Part shown: piece by piece, positions 1-5,623 of the stretch | Layout of the letters: every line of letters begins with the position of its first letter | How positions within the stretch are numbered: the stretch's first letter is position 1 | Origin: SAR324 cluster bacterium | GTDB lineage: Bacteria > Bdellovibrionota > UBA2361 > JAAZON01 | NCBI GenBank assembly: GCA_012797725.1 | Contig: JAAZON010000180.1 | Span: forward strand, 1-6,066 | Direction of reading: 5' to 3' | DNA length: 6,066 nucleotides | Notes under the pieces: model-generated | The model's database searches: none | The model's input: the letters and a program-made list of their open reading frames with translations, nothing else | What the model was told of the DNA's origin: nothing | Position numbers and translations under genes: made by a program

Positions 1-65
1 AAGTTGCAAGCGGATGCCTTTTCTATGTCTGTCGTGCAATTTTGAAATATTAATAAAGGTTCGGA

Positions 66-458
66 ATGTCTTTCAATATTTCGTATAGAAGCAGTCTAGA
101 TCTCGAAAGTGTAAAAACTCCAGACAATATAGTCTCGATTTTGGAGGCATGTTCAGGCGGAGAGGGAAGAATTCCTCCAAAACGTCTTAGGATAGAAGAT
201 GCCAAGGTTATTGTTGATGCAATTGTTAAGAATAATTCATTAGGCATTGAGCATCTGGAGAAAATCATAAGCCATGCGCAAAAATCCTCAGAATATTGTT
301 GGGAAGTAGAGGAAGAAGTCGGTCTTAATGCAATCGAGTATCGCCGCCTTGCCAGGCTCTATGACAGCATCGTTGCTACAGCAGAGAGAAAACTTGCCAG
401 CATGTCTATGTGTAGTTCCAGGGAGTTAAAGCCAGAGGAATCACAGGTTGGGTCTTAG
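66..458 (+). CDS. Hypothetical protein, 130 aa, small soluble and probably helical
   Basis: I do not recognise this protein. It is 130 residues long, with no signal peptide and no membrane segment. It is rich in charged residues, and the stretches at about 43-74 and 78-112 look strongly helical (for example IEHLEKIISHAQK and YRRLARLYDSIVATAERKL), so a small helical bundle is plausible. It has three scattered Cys (29, 78, 116) and no recognisable catalytic or DNA-binding motif. The ATG is supported by an AAAGG Shine-Dalgarno at 55-59 with 6-nt spacing. An in-frame TAA at 51-53 rules out a longer N-terminus. It converges on the membrane sulfatase-like gene with a 25-nt gap, so the two are not co-transcribed. 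That it is a real gene is inferred from the ribosome binding site, its length and its plausible composition. Its function is unknown. Confidence 0.72.
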   Translation: MSFNISYRSSLDLESVKTPDNIVSILEACSGGEGRIPPKRLRIEDAKVIVDAIVKNNSLGIEHLEKIISHAQKSSEYCWEVEEEVGLNAIEYRRLARLYDSIVATAERKLASMSMCSSRELKPEESQVGS

Positions 459-483
459 ATCTCTTGACTGTGAAAAATGCAAG

Positions 484-2424
484 TCAAATAGGTTTGAATG
501 AAAGATGCTCGAGGGAAGATGGATCAAATCGAGATATCTTCAATTGGTTTATCATCATTTTTAAGGCACCATCTTCTGTCAGATGAGTCTTACAGCGTAT
601 ACCCTGATAGTTATCTATCAACCCAGTACTTGTAATGCCCGATGTGAGATCGATCTCATACCACTTGTTGCAAGTGATCATGGAGAAATTGCCAAATTGG
701 TAAAAGGGAGCGGGGGGAGATGTGTGGATAACAAATCCAAGCTTCTCATCAATTGCTGTCTGGCCGACTGTTGAGACATAAATTGGCCTGCCTTCATTTT
801 GTTGAGCTGAAAGAGGTTGACCATCCATCCAACTTGGGATTGGAATATTCAAATAATCCAAAATAGTGGGCGCTATATCCAGATGCTGCGCGTTCTCATT
901 AGCTATCCTGATTTTAGCTGGACTAGGGAAACGTATTAACAACGGAAGTCTCGTTTTATTCCATGCTCGACTATGATCTGAAGTGAAGACTATTAAAGTA
1001 TTATTAAGTTTCCTTCGCTTGGCTAATTCTTTAAATAACTTTGAGATTGCCTGGTCCAATTCAAGTATGGTGTCATCATAAATGTTTAGATCATCTCGGG
1101 ATTGAGACTGTAGATCTTGCCCTATGGAAAAAACTTGTCTTTTAGGGAGAAATGCCGGCCCATGAGTTCCCATCCAATGGAGATGAACGAATAGTGGTTG
1201 CTCGCTCTTGTCTATCAGAGATAAAAGATATTCCAATTTCTCATAATCATTGAATGGCTTGGTAGGTTGAATAACTTGAGCAAAAGCACTCTGCATATCT
1301 TCATTGAAAAAGATATGTTTTAGCCTACTTATAAGGCGATTCCCTAATTCCTGAATAAAAAAAGCTTCGTTTGTCGGTAACACATCATTAATGAAGCTGT
1401 TTAATCTATTTATTGTTTGACCCTTTCCGTTGACTTCATCAAAGGCGCCTAGGAAGTTAAGAGCAAGTGCATCAGAGTAAAAATTGTAGGTCAACTGAAC
1501 ATTGTAGTAACCATTTTCTCTTAATATGCCTGGCAGGTGTAAATACGAATCCTCACCTCTTAATATGTCCGGCGCATAGATTACTCTTGTTTTTGTTGGA
1601 TCTCGGCCAGTTAGTATGGATGTTATTGCTCCAGTTGTTCCTTGAGCATTGGAAAATGCATTTAATGCAACCCATGAATTAGAATCACTTGACAATTTCT
1701 TCAGGAAAGGGGTTGTATCTCTTTCGTACCCATACAATGACATGTGATTGGCATCCACACTGTCTGCAGTGAAAATTATTATATTTGGCGGATTTTTAGA
1801 ATTAATTTCAAGGTGGGATAAAATATTACTTTTCTTGGTAATATTGTGCCCCACAATAAATACACTTGGTATAGCAATAAAGATTGAGAGGAGAAACCAT
1901 ATAGCCCAAGAATATTTGGAGATATATTTTAAAGCATTTTTGTCCATGAAGTTTTGAAACTTCAATACTCTACCCCAAAAAAGAAGAATGAATATAATGA
2001 ACGCAAGCTCATAGATAATCTTCAAATACTTTCTTGATGTGAAAATTCCAAACTTGAAAATTGTATATGTGAAATTATCTATTAACAGCAGCACGCAAGA
2101 AGCCAAAATTCCAGCAGATATAAGAAGCAAGATCCAACAAAAACGCTGCTGATAGTGTTTGGGTGTTATCTTGAGGATCAATAAACTGAGAACCAATGGA
2201 ACTGTAAACATAACTGAGAGAGATGAGCTTGTAAGAAGATATGTTAGGACTCTTGAGGCAAATGGTACTATTGAAAGAAAGGAAGGTTTTGTTATTTGAA
2301 AAAGCCATTCCATCAATACGTAAAAGAAAACAGAAGCCACTGTAGAGATTACCAGTGCCTCCCATGAGAAATGCGATTCTCTCACCGACTTATTGCTCTC
2401 TCTGCCCTCCTTGGGTCTAGGCAT
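484..2424 (-). CDS. Membrane-anchored sulfatase/phosphotransferase-superfamily protein (5 TM, Thr nucleophile)
   Basis: This 646-aa protein has two parts. Residues about 21-195 hold five hydrophobic segments (about 21-43, 52-84, 95-118, 137-155, 172-192). Residues about 212-540 form a sulfatase-family alkaline-phosphatase-superfamily domain that should face the periplasm. The domain opens with NIIIFTADSVDANHMSLYGY; D221 is the first metal ligand. The nucleophile region GTTGAITSILTGR aligns with CxPSRxxLLTGR and puts Thr263 where sulfatases have Cys/Ser, as in LtaS and EptA. H421 in MGTHGPAF resembles the EptA-type SHGP motif, and D483-H484 (TSDHS) is the second metal site. H514 in QHLDIAPTILDYL and WMDGQPL at 532-538 are typical late sulfatase motifs. 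By inference it transfers or removes phospho-substituents on envelope glycans or lipids; the substrate is unknown and sulfatase activity is unlikely. No Shine-Dalgarno precedes the ATG. A perfect AAGGAGG at 2406-2412 lies inside codons 5-7 but has no start codon at usable distance. Confidence 0.9.
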   Translation of the reverse strand: MPRPKEGRESNKSVRESHFSWEALVISTVASVFFYVLMEWLFQITKPSFLSIVPFASRVLTYLLTSSSLSVMFTVPLVLSLLILKITPKHYQQRFCWILLLISAGILASCVLLLIDNFTYTIFKFGIFTSRKYLKIIYELAFIIFILLFWGRVLKFQNFMDKNALKYISKYSWAIWFLLSIFIAIPSVFIVGHNITKKSNILSHLEINSKNPPNIIIFTADSVDANHMSLYGYERDTTPFLKKLSSDSNSWVALNAFSNAQGTTGAITSILTGRDPTKTRVIYAPDILRGEDSYLHLPGILRENGYYNVQLTYNFYSDALALNFLGAFDEVNGKGQTINRLNSFINDVLPTNEAFFIQELGNRLISRLKHIFFNEDMQSAFAQVIQPTKPFNDYEKLEYLLSLIDKSEQPLFVHLHWMGTHGPAFLPKRQVFSIGQDLQSQSRDDLNIYDDTILELDQAISKLFKELAKRRKLNNTLIVFTSDHSRAWNKTRLPLLIRFPSPAKIRIANENAQHLDIAPTILDYLNIPIPSWMDGQPLSAQQNEGRPIYVSTVGQTAIDEKLGFVIHTSPPAPFYQFGNFSMITCNKWYEIDLTSGITSTGLIDNYQGIRCKTHLTEDGALKMMINQLKISRFDPSSLEHLSFKPI

Positions 2425-2438
2425 TTAGTTGTTCAATC

Positions 2439-2468
2439 AATATCACTTGATTTGTTACCGCTAATCAA
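2439..2468 (-). promoter_or_regulatory. Candidate promoter for the leftward sulfatase-like gene
   Basis: On the minus strand TTGATT (2463-2468) and GATATT (2439-2444) are separated by 18 nt. Each matches four of six consensus bases. A start site near 2432 would leave a leader of under 10 nt, which would fit the absence of a Shine-Dalgarno before the ATG at 2424. AT-rich DNA produces such matches by chance, so this is weak. Confidence 0.25.
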
Positions 2469-2469
2469 A

Positions 2470-2502
2470 AAAAATCCTTCTAAAGGGTTAGAAAGGATTT
2501 TT
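2470..2502. terminator. Terminator-like hairpin between divergent genes
   Basis: AAAAATCCTT-CTAA (2470-2483) pairs with TTAG-A-AAGGATTTTT (2488-2502) around a 4-nt AGGG loop. This makes a 14-bp stem with one bulged A at 2492. Read leftward, the hairpin runs into eight T (complement of 2467-2474); read rightward it ends in five T. The shape is that of a bidirectional intrinsic terminator, but no gene ends here: both neighbours start and point away. It may insulate the two promoters, end a small RNA, attenuate a leader, or be left from a lost gene. The stem is directly visible; the role is inferred. Confidence 0.55.
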
Positions 2503-2557
2503 CAAATAGATTATAAAAAATTAATCATAGAGAGGCCCAGAAAAGGAATCAACATTT

Positions 2558-2567
2558 GGGGGGGGGG
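2558..2567. repeat. Homopolymeric G tract, (G)10
   Basis: Ten consecutive G lie in an otherwise AT-rich intergenic region, 113 bp before the rightward sulfatase-like start and 133 bp before the leftward one. Runs of this length are prone to slipped-strand mispairing and underlie phase variation in many surface-structure loci. Here the tract is outside any convincing coding region, so any effect would be on transcription or leader structure. It could equally be a neutral run or a sequencing length error. Confidence 0.9.
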
Positions 2568-2680
2568 AGCAAAAATCTGCTTTTCTGGTGTTTTTATGGC
2601 AGTCACGATATTAGTATTTTCTCTTCTTCTGAATTAGGCTATTAACCACAGATTTAGCATTTTGTTTATAAGATTAAAGG

Positions 2681-4387
2681 ATGTTGAATTTTGCTCGTTT
2701 TACCAAGAGTCTTGCTGGCCTTTTGAGCCTTTGCTTTCTGCTATTCTTTGCCTTTCCGCTACTCTTGTTTTCACAAAATGCAGATGAATTTAATTATGGG
2801 TTTTTGAGTTTATTGCCTGAAGGACTACTTTACTTGCTTCCAGTTGTTCTAGGACTCGCTTTCTTCCTATCTTTTTTGCCTGAGCGGCTTTTTTCTCTTA
2901 TGAGTGCAGCACTGCTGGTGCTTATTGTGCTTGTTTATGTCCAAGGGCTATTCCTTGTTTGGGAATATGGCCCATTTAATGGGGAGTTGATTAAATGGAG
3001 CCATTTCAAAAAAGAAGAATGGATTGATGGATTAATTTGGTTCTTTTTTCTGAGTCTGGCTCTTTTCTATCATCAACGTCTACGTAAGTTTTACTTCCCT
3101 CTCTTGCTCTTTGTCTTAGTGGCGCTTTCTATGTCGCTTGCAAGTGAGCTATTTACAAAAGAGTCAAAGTTTCCAAATGATTCAGAGGCCATAAAAAATG
3201 ATTCTTTGTTTTCTTTTTCAAATTCTAAAAATGCACTTGTCATAGTGCTTGACACTTTCGTGTCGCCAGCATTTGAAGAAATCATGAAACGACAAGCAGA
3301 GCTTGCAAGTATATTTTCTGGCTTCACATATTATCCAAACACTCTAGCCCCATTCTCAACAACAGCTCCTAGCATCCCGTCCCTTTTGAGTGGAACTCAG
3401 TACGACAATAGTGAGCCGATCAAGGATTATTTAAGCAGAGTGCTTCCCTTTAGCTCATTACCCTCGCAAATGCATGCTAATGGCTATCAAACGGATACGA
3501 TGACGATGTCCGTAATTTGTCCACGAATAAAAGGGAGCTGTCATGCGCTTAATAAAATTGTAGCAAGAGATCCGGGTGAAGCTAAATTTAGAGAATACCT
3601 TGAGTTGATGGATTTCACTTTATTTAGAGTCTTGCCCCAGGTGCTAAAGAAAAAAGTGTACAACAATGAGAAATGGCTACTTCAAAGGGTGCTGCATAAA
3701 GGTGGAAGTCCTCGCTCTCTTTTTAATTCTGTACGCTTTGCCGACGTTTTTGAAAGACGTATTCATACGGATAGTGCTAAGCCAACATTCAAGTTTTTGC
3801 ACCTGATGATCCCGCATCCGCCCATTCACTTCAAAGCTGATTGCTCGATAATTAAGAAAGAGGAAGAGCTAACTTATTTAAAGCAAAAGAAGAAAGCCTT
3901 CGAAGGCCAGGCTATTTGCTCGTTGAGACTTCTGGAGAAGATGTTCTCTGCAATGAAAAAGAATGGGGTGTTTGATAGCTCACTTATTATTGTTACAGCA
4001 GATCATGGCCATGCCCTTCGCTATTTGACTCAAAGGGAAGGAGAAGTCCCAGCTCTTATGGAACAAGCAATGCCTCTTCTTCTTCTTAAAGAGGCTGGAG
4101 TTAATGGCACAGAGCCTTATAAAGTCTCAAATGCACCAGCCTATTTAATCGATATTCCAAAGACAGTAGCTGACTTTTTTGATCTGAGCTTTAAGTTTCC
4201 CGGCGAGTCTCTTCTTTCATTGCCAGAGACTAAAGACCGGCTTCGCTATTATTGGTCCTACGGTTGGCATGATGAATTTTGGAAGAAGACTTATATGCCA
4301 AAGATGCATGGGTACGTTGTTTCAGGAAATGTCAGAGATCCAAGGTCGTGGAGTCAGGGCAAGTCTCTCGCTCCTCCAGAAAGATAA
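2681..4387 (+). CDS. Membrane-anchored sulfatase/phosphotransferase-superfamily protein, second and divergent copy (5 TM, Thr nucleophile)
   Basis: This 568-aa protein has five N-terminal hydrophobic segments (about 11-31, 43-66, 70-95, 114-130, 136-156) and then a sulfatase-fold domain from about 184. D191 in ALVIVLDTF is the first metal ligand. Thr228 in STTAPSIPSLLSG sits at the nucleophile position, with Pro and Ser of the CxPSR pattern kept but Cys replaced by Thr and Arg by Ile. H379 in MIPHPPIHF is a probable active-site His, and D441-H442 (VTADHGHA) forms the second metal site. Four Cys in the outer domain (280, 287, 388, 413) could form disulfides, as in EptA-like enzymes. It is probably a periplasmic phospho-group transferase or hydrolase acting on envelope polymers; the substrate is unknown. 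It shares architecture with the 484-2424 product but little sequence, so it is not a recent duplicate. AAAGG directly abuts the ATG, and an in-frame TAA at 2675-2677 forbids an upstream start. TTG at 2684 or a later codon is possible. Confidence 0.9.
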   Translation: MLNFARFTKSLAGLLSLCFLLFFAFPLLLFSQNADEFNYGFLSLLPEGLLYLLPVVLGLAFFLSFLPERLFSLMSAALLVLIVLVYVQGLFLVWEYGPFNGELIKWSHFKKEEWIDGLIWFFFLSLALFYHQRLRKFYFPLLLFVLVALSMSLASELFTKESKFPNDSEAIKNDSLFSFSNSKNALVIVLDTFVSPAFEEIMKRQAELASIFSGFTYYPNTLAPFSTTAPSIPSLLSGTQYDNSEPIKDYLSRVLPFSSLPSQMHANGYQTDTMTMSVICPRIKGSCHALNKIVARDPGEAKFREYLELMDFTLFRVLPQVLKKKVYNNEKWLLQRVLHKGGSPRSLFNSVRFADVFERRIHTDSAKPTFKFLHLMIPHPPIHFKADCSIIKKEEELTYLKQKKKAFEGQAICSLRLLEKMFSAMKKNGVFDSSLIIVTADHGHALRYLTQREGEVPALMEQAMPLLLLKEAGVNGTEPYKVSNAPAYLIDIPKTVADFFDLSFKFPGESLLSLPETKDRLRYYWSYGWHDEFWKKTYMPKMHGYVVSGNVRDPRSWSQGKSLAPPER

Positions 4388-4450
4388 AGAAAGCCAAGAA
4401 ACACTTCACTTGTAGCCAAAGATTAGGTGCGCGAAAATAGCCGACAAAGT

Positions 4451-5149
4451 CTAGGCCCTTGATTGCAAAAGAGGCTCAAGATAAGCGAATGTTTCCTCTG
4501 TTTTCATGATAATTGGGAAATCAAATGTGTCAACTCTAACACACAGTTCAAAATCACTTCTGGGATTCCAGATTTGTTCCGGATCAAAAAAACGAGCTGA
4601 GCAAGGAGACTCCTTCAAAAGTTTCGGAATTTCCAATGCATTGAAAGGCTCGTCCTTCAGTAGGGCCTCAAGATACGCAGCGCAGATATCATCTTCTTCA
4701 GTACGTTTCATTGCCTCATACCCCATACGAACGAGACTTACAAGCTTGGGAGTCTTCTTTTTAATATAGGCAGCCGTGGCTTTTGCATTTACAAGGCTGC
4801 CTGTCAAAACTTCGTTGGCATTTGAAGCTGCCACCAAACCTTGAGTGCCCGCATGAGTTGTATGTATCAGCGTTTTCCCAGTAAGATCCATGTTAATAAG
4901 CTCTGATGGTGAATTGCCAAAATCAAAACCTTCAATTTTTTTTGCGTGACGTTCCCCGATCAATAAGACAGAAGGGTCTTTCCTCTTCCATTTAAAAGCC
5001 TCTTCTGGCTTTGCGACAGGAATAATTCTTTTAGCACCTTGCGAGAAAGCATAACATGCTGTCGAGAAAGCTCTAAAAACATCTATGATTACAGTTATTC
5101 CTCTTGCTTCCTTAGCGCCAGCCACAAAATCATGAATTTTTATTTCCAT
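4451..5149 (-). CDS. comB: ComB-family protein (2-phosphosulfolactate phosphatase-like)
   Basis: ComB hydrolyses (R)-2-phospho-3-sulfolactate to sulfolactate, the second step of coenzyme M synthesis in methanogens. Bacterial homologues are common and their roles are often unproven. The 232-aa length fits the family. Conserved blocks appear in order: IDVFRAF at 22-28, IGER at 64-67, GFDFGNSPSEL at 74-84, HTTHAGTQGL at 96-105, EEDDICAAYL at 151-160, and DFELCVRVD at 199-207. The acidic residues D23, E66, D76 and D153/D154 are candidates for binding Mg2+. There is no signal peptide, so it is cytoplasmic. An AGGT Shine-Dalgarno at 5157-5160 is 7 nt from the ATG. It begins 14 nt after the ArsR-type gene and is probably its operon partner. 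No other coenzyme M or sulfolactate gene is visible, so the family call is firm but the substrate is not. Confidence 0.88.
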   Translation of the reverse strand: MEIKIHDFVAGAKEARGITVIIDVFRAFSTACYAFSQGAKRIIPVAKPEEAFKWKRKDPSVLLIGERHAKKIEGFDFGNSPSELINMDLTGKTLIHTTHAGTQGLVAASNANEVLTGSLVNAKATAAYIKKKTPKLVSLVRMGYEAMKRTEEDDICAAYLEALLKDEPFNALEIPKLLKESPCSARFFDPEQIWNPRSDFELCVRVDTFDFPIIMKTEETFAYLEPLLQSRA

Positions 5150-5163
5150 CGGCCAGACCTGCG

Positions 5164-5499
5164 TTATACAAAAATCTTTGCATCACTTCGAAGTTTCTTT
5201 TTGATGCTTCCGCACATGATGTCACAAAGCTTTGGAATACAATCATCGCAGATGTTGTAATAGACATTTAACTTGTCTTTGCGCCTTGAAAGGATTCCTG
5301 CATTTACTAGCATCTGCAAATGCCTGGAAACATTTGCTTGACTTAAACCTGAATCTTCAACAAGTTCAGTAACTGTCTTTTCTTTACGCAAAAGGCAAAA
5401 CAGTAGTTTTAATCTGCTTCTTTCCCCTAATGCCTTGAATCGCTTGGCAATAAGATCTAAAAGGTTTTCATTCGAGCCAAATAGAGTGTCTTTTTCCAC
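5164..5499 (-). CDS. ArsR/SmtB-family winged-helix transcriptional regulator, Cys-rich C-terminus
   Basis: This 111-aa protein has the compact size and fold of ArsR repressors: a helical start (RFKALGERSRLKLLFCLL, about 20-37), a helix-turn-helix with recognition helix SQANVSRHLQML at 53-64, and a winged hairpin about 68-82 (GILSRRKDKLNVYYNI). Such repressors bind palindromes as dimers and leave when a metal or thiol ligand binds. It lacks the classic ELCVCDL metal box of ArsR/CadC. It has C35 in the helix before the HTH and a C-terminal set C84, C87, C92, C96 (CDDCIPKLCDIMC). These could bind a metal or form a persulfide or disulfide switch as in BigR/SqrR; that is inference. The start is GTG at 5497-5499, preceded by ACAGGAGC at 5505-5511 with 5-nt spacing. 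It is divergent from the efflux gene and probably controls that gene and its own operon. Confidence 0.92.
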   Translation of the reverse strand: MEKDTLFGSNENLLDLIAKRFKALGERSRLKLLFCLLRKEKTVTELVEDSGLSQANVSRHLQMLVNAGILSRRKDKLNVYYNICDDCIPKLCDIMCGSIKKKLRSDAKIFV

Positions 5500-5531
5500 T
5501 GGAAGCTCCTGTGTTTGATAAATAGTAGTTG

Positions 5532-5537
5532 ATTATA
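5532..5537 (-). promoter_or_regulatory. Candidate -10 box for the arsR-comB operon
   Basis: The minus strand reads TATAAT here, a perfect -10. It would start transcription near 5525 and leave about 25 nt before the GTG, enough for the ACAGGAGC ribosome site. The -35 position (5555-5560, TTCTTT) is a poor match. A second TATAAT on the same strand at 5540-5545 is an alternative. Both overlap the palindrome, as expected for autoregulation. Confidence 0.4.
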
Positions 5538-5547
5538 TAATTATATA
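5534..5547. promoter_or_regulatory. Palindromic operator, likely ArsR-family binding site
   Basis: TATATAATTATATA is a perfect 14-bp palindrome centred between 5540 and 5541. A second reading is two 7-bp half-sites, TTATATA (5533-5539) and TATATAA (5550-5556), inverted and 10 nt apart. ArsR-family repressors commonly bind AT-rich imperfect palindromes over their own promoters. This one overlaps the -35/-10 spacer of the rightward gene and the -10 of the leftward operon. Binding is inferred from position and symmetry. Confidence 0.6.
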
Positions 5548-5569
5548 TGTATATAAAGAAAATAGATCA

Positions 5570-5623
5570 ATGCTGTTAGAAATACAAGGACTAAATTTTG
5601 GAAAGAAAGAAGGGGAGAAATGA
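5570..5623 (+). CDS. Possible 17-codon leader ORF overlapping the efflux gene start
   Basis: ATG at 5570 opens a 17-residue frame (MLLEIQGLNFGKKEGEK) that ends at TGA 5621-5623. This overlaps the ATG of the membrane-fusion gene as ATGA, the usual geometry of translational coupling. It falls wholly inside the predicted leader. No good Shine-Dalgarno precedes its ATG, and the peptide has no hydrophobic or attenuation-type codon run. Its last codons double as the AGGGGAG ribosome site of the next gene. A chance frame is quite possible. Confidence 0.2.
   Translation: MLLEIQGLNFGKKEGEK

Larger units (their letters stand above)
5529..5557 (+). promoter_or_regulatory. Promoter of the efflux membrane-fusion gene
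   Basis: TTGATT at 5529-5534 (four of six -35 bases) and TATAAA at 5552-5557 (five of six -10 bases) are separated by exactly 17 nt. Transcription would start near 5564, giving a leader of about 56 nt before the ATG at 5620. The palindrome at 5534-5547 lies in the spacer, so a bound repressor would block RNA polymerase. The surrounding DNA is very AT-rich, which raises the chance of a spurious match, but the spacing and the position between divergent genes both support it. Confidence 0.6.

Noticed and set aside
1..53. Possible 3' end of an upstream + strand gene (frames closing at TGA 43-45 or TAA 51-53)
   Set aside because: Only 14-16 codons are visible in either frame and neither is recognisable, so no gene can be claimed.
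464..487. Inverted repeat TTGACT / AGTCAA between the convergent genes, as a terminator
   Set aside because: The stem is only 6 bp with a 12-nt loop, has no T tract on either strand, and enters the stop codon of the leftward gene.
2075..2365. 96-aa minus-strand frame within the leftward membrane protein
   Set aside because: It overlaps the membrane region of a well-supported gene in another frame and has no features of its own.
2371..2637. 88-aa + strand reading frame across the divergent region, with a hydrophobic C-terminus
   Set aside because: It starts inside the opposite-strand sulfatase-like gene, spans the hairpin and the G run, has no family resemblance, and is most simply an open frame by chance.
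484..4387. Reading the two sulfatase-fold genes and the comB-like gene as one organosulfur pathway
   Set aside because: Both sulfatase-fold domains lack the Cys/Ser needed for formylglycine, and strand and spacing separate them from the comB-like gene, so a sulfate link is unsupported.
4388..4450. Terminator search in the convergent gap between the second sulfatase-like gene and the comB-like gene
   Set aside because: No convincing hairpin with a T tract was found on either strand; only a direct repeat of TTGGCT (minus strand) is visible.
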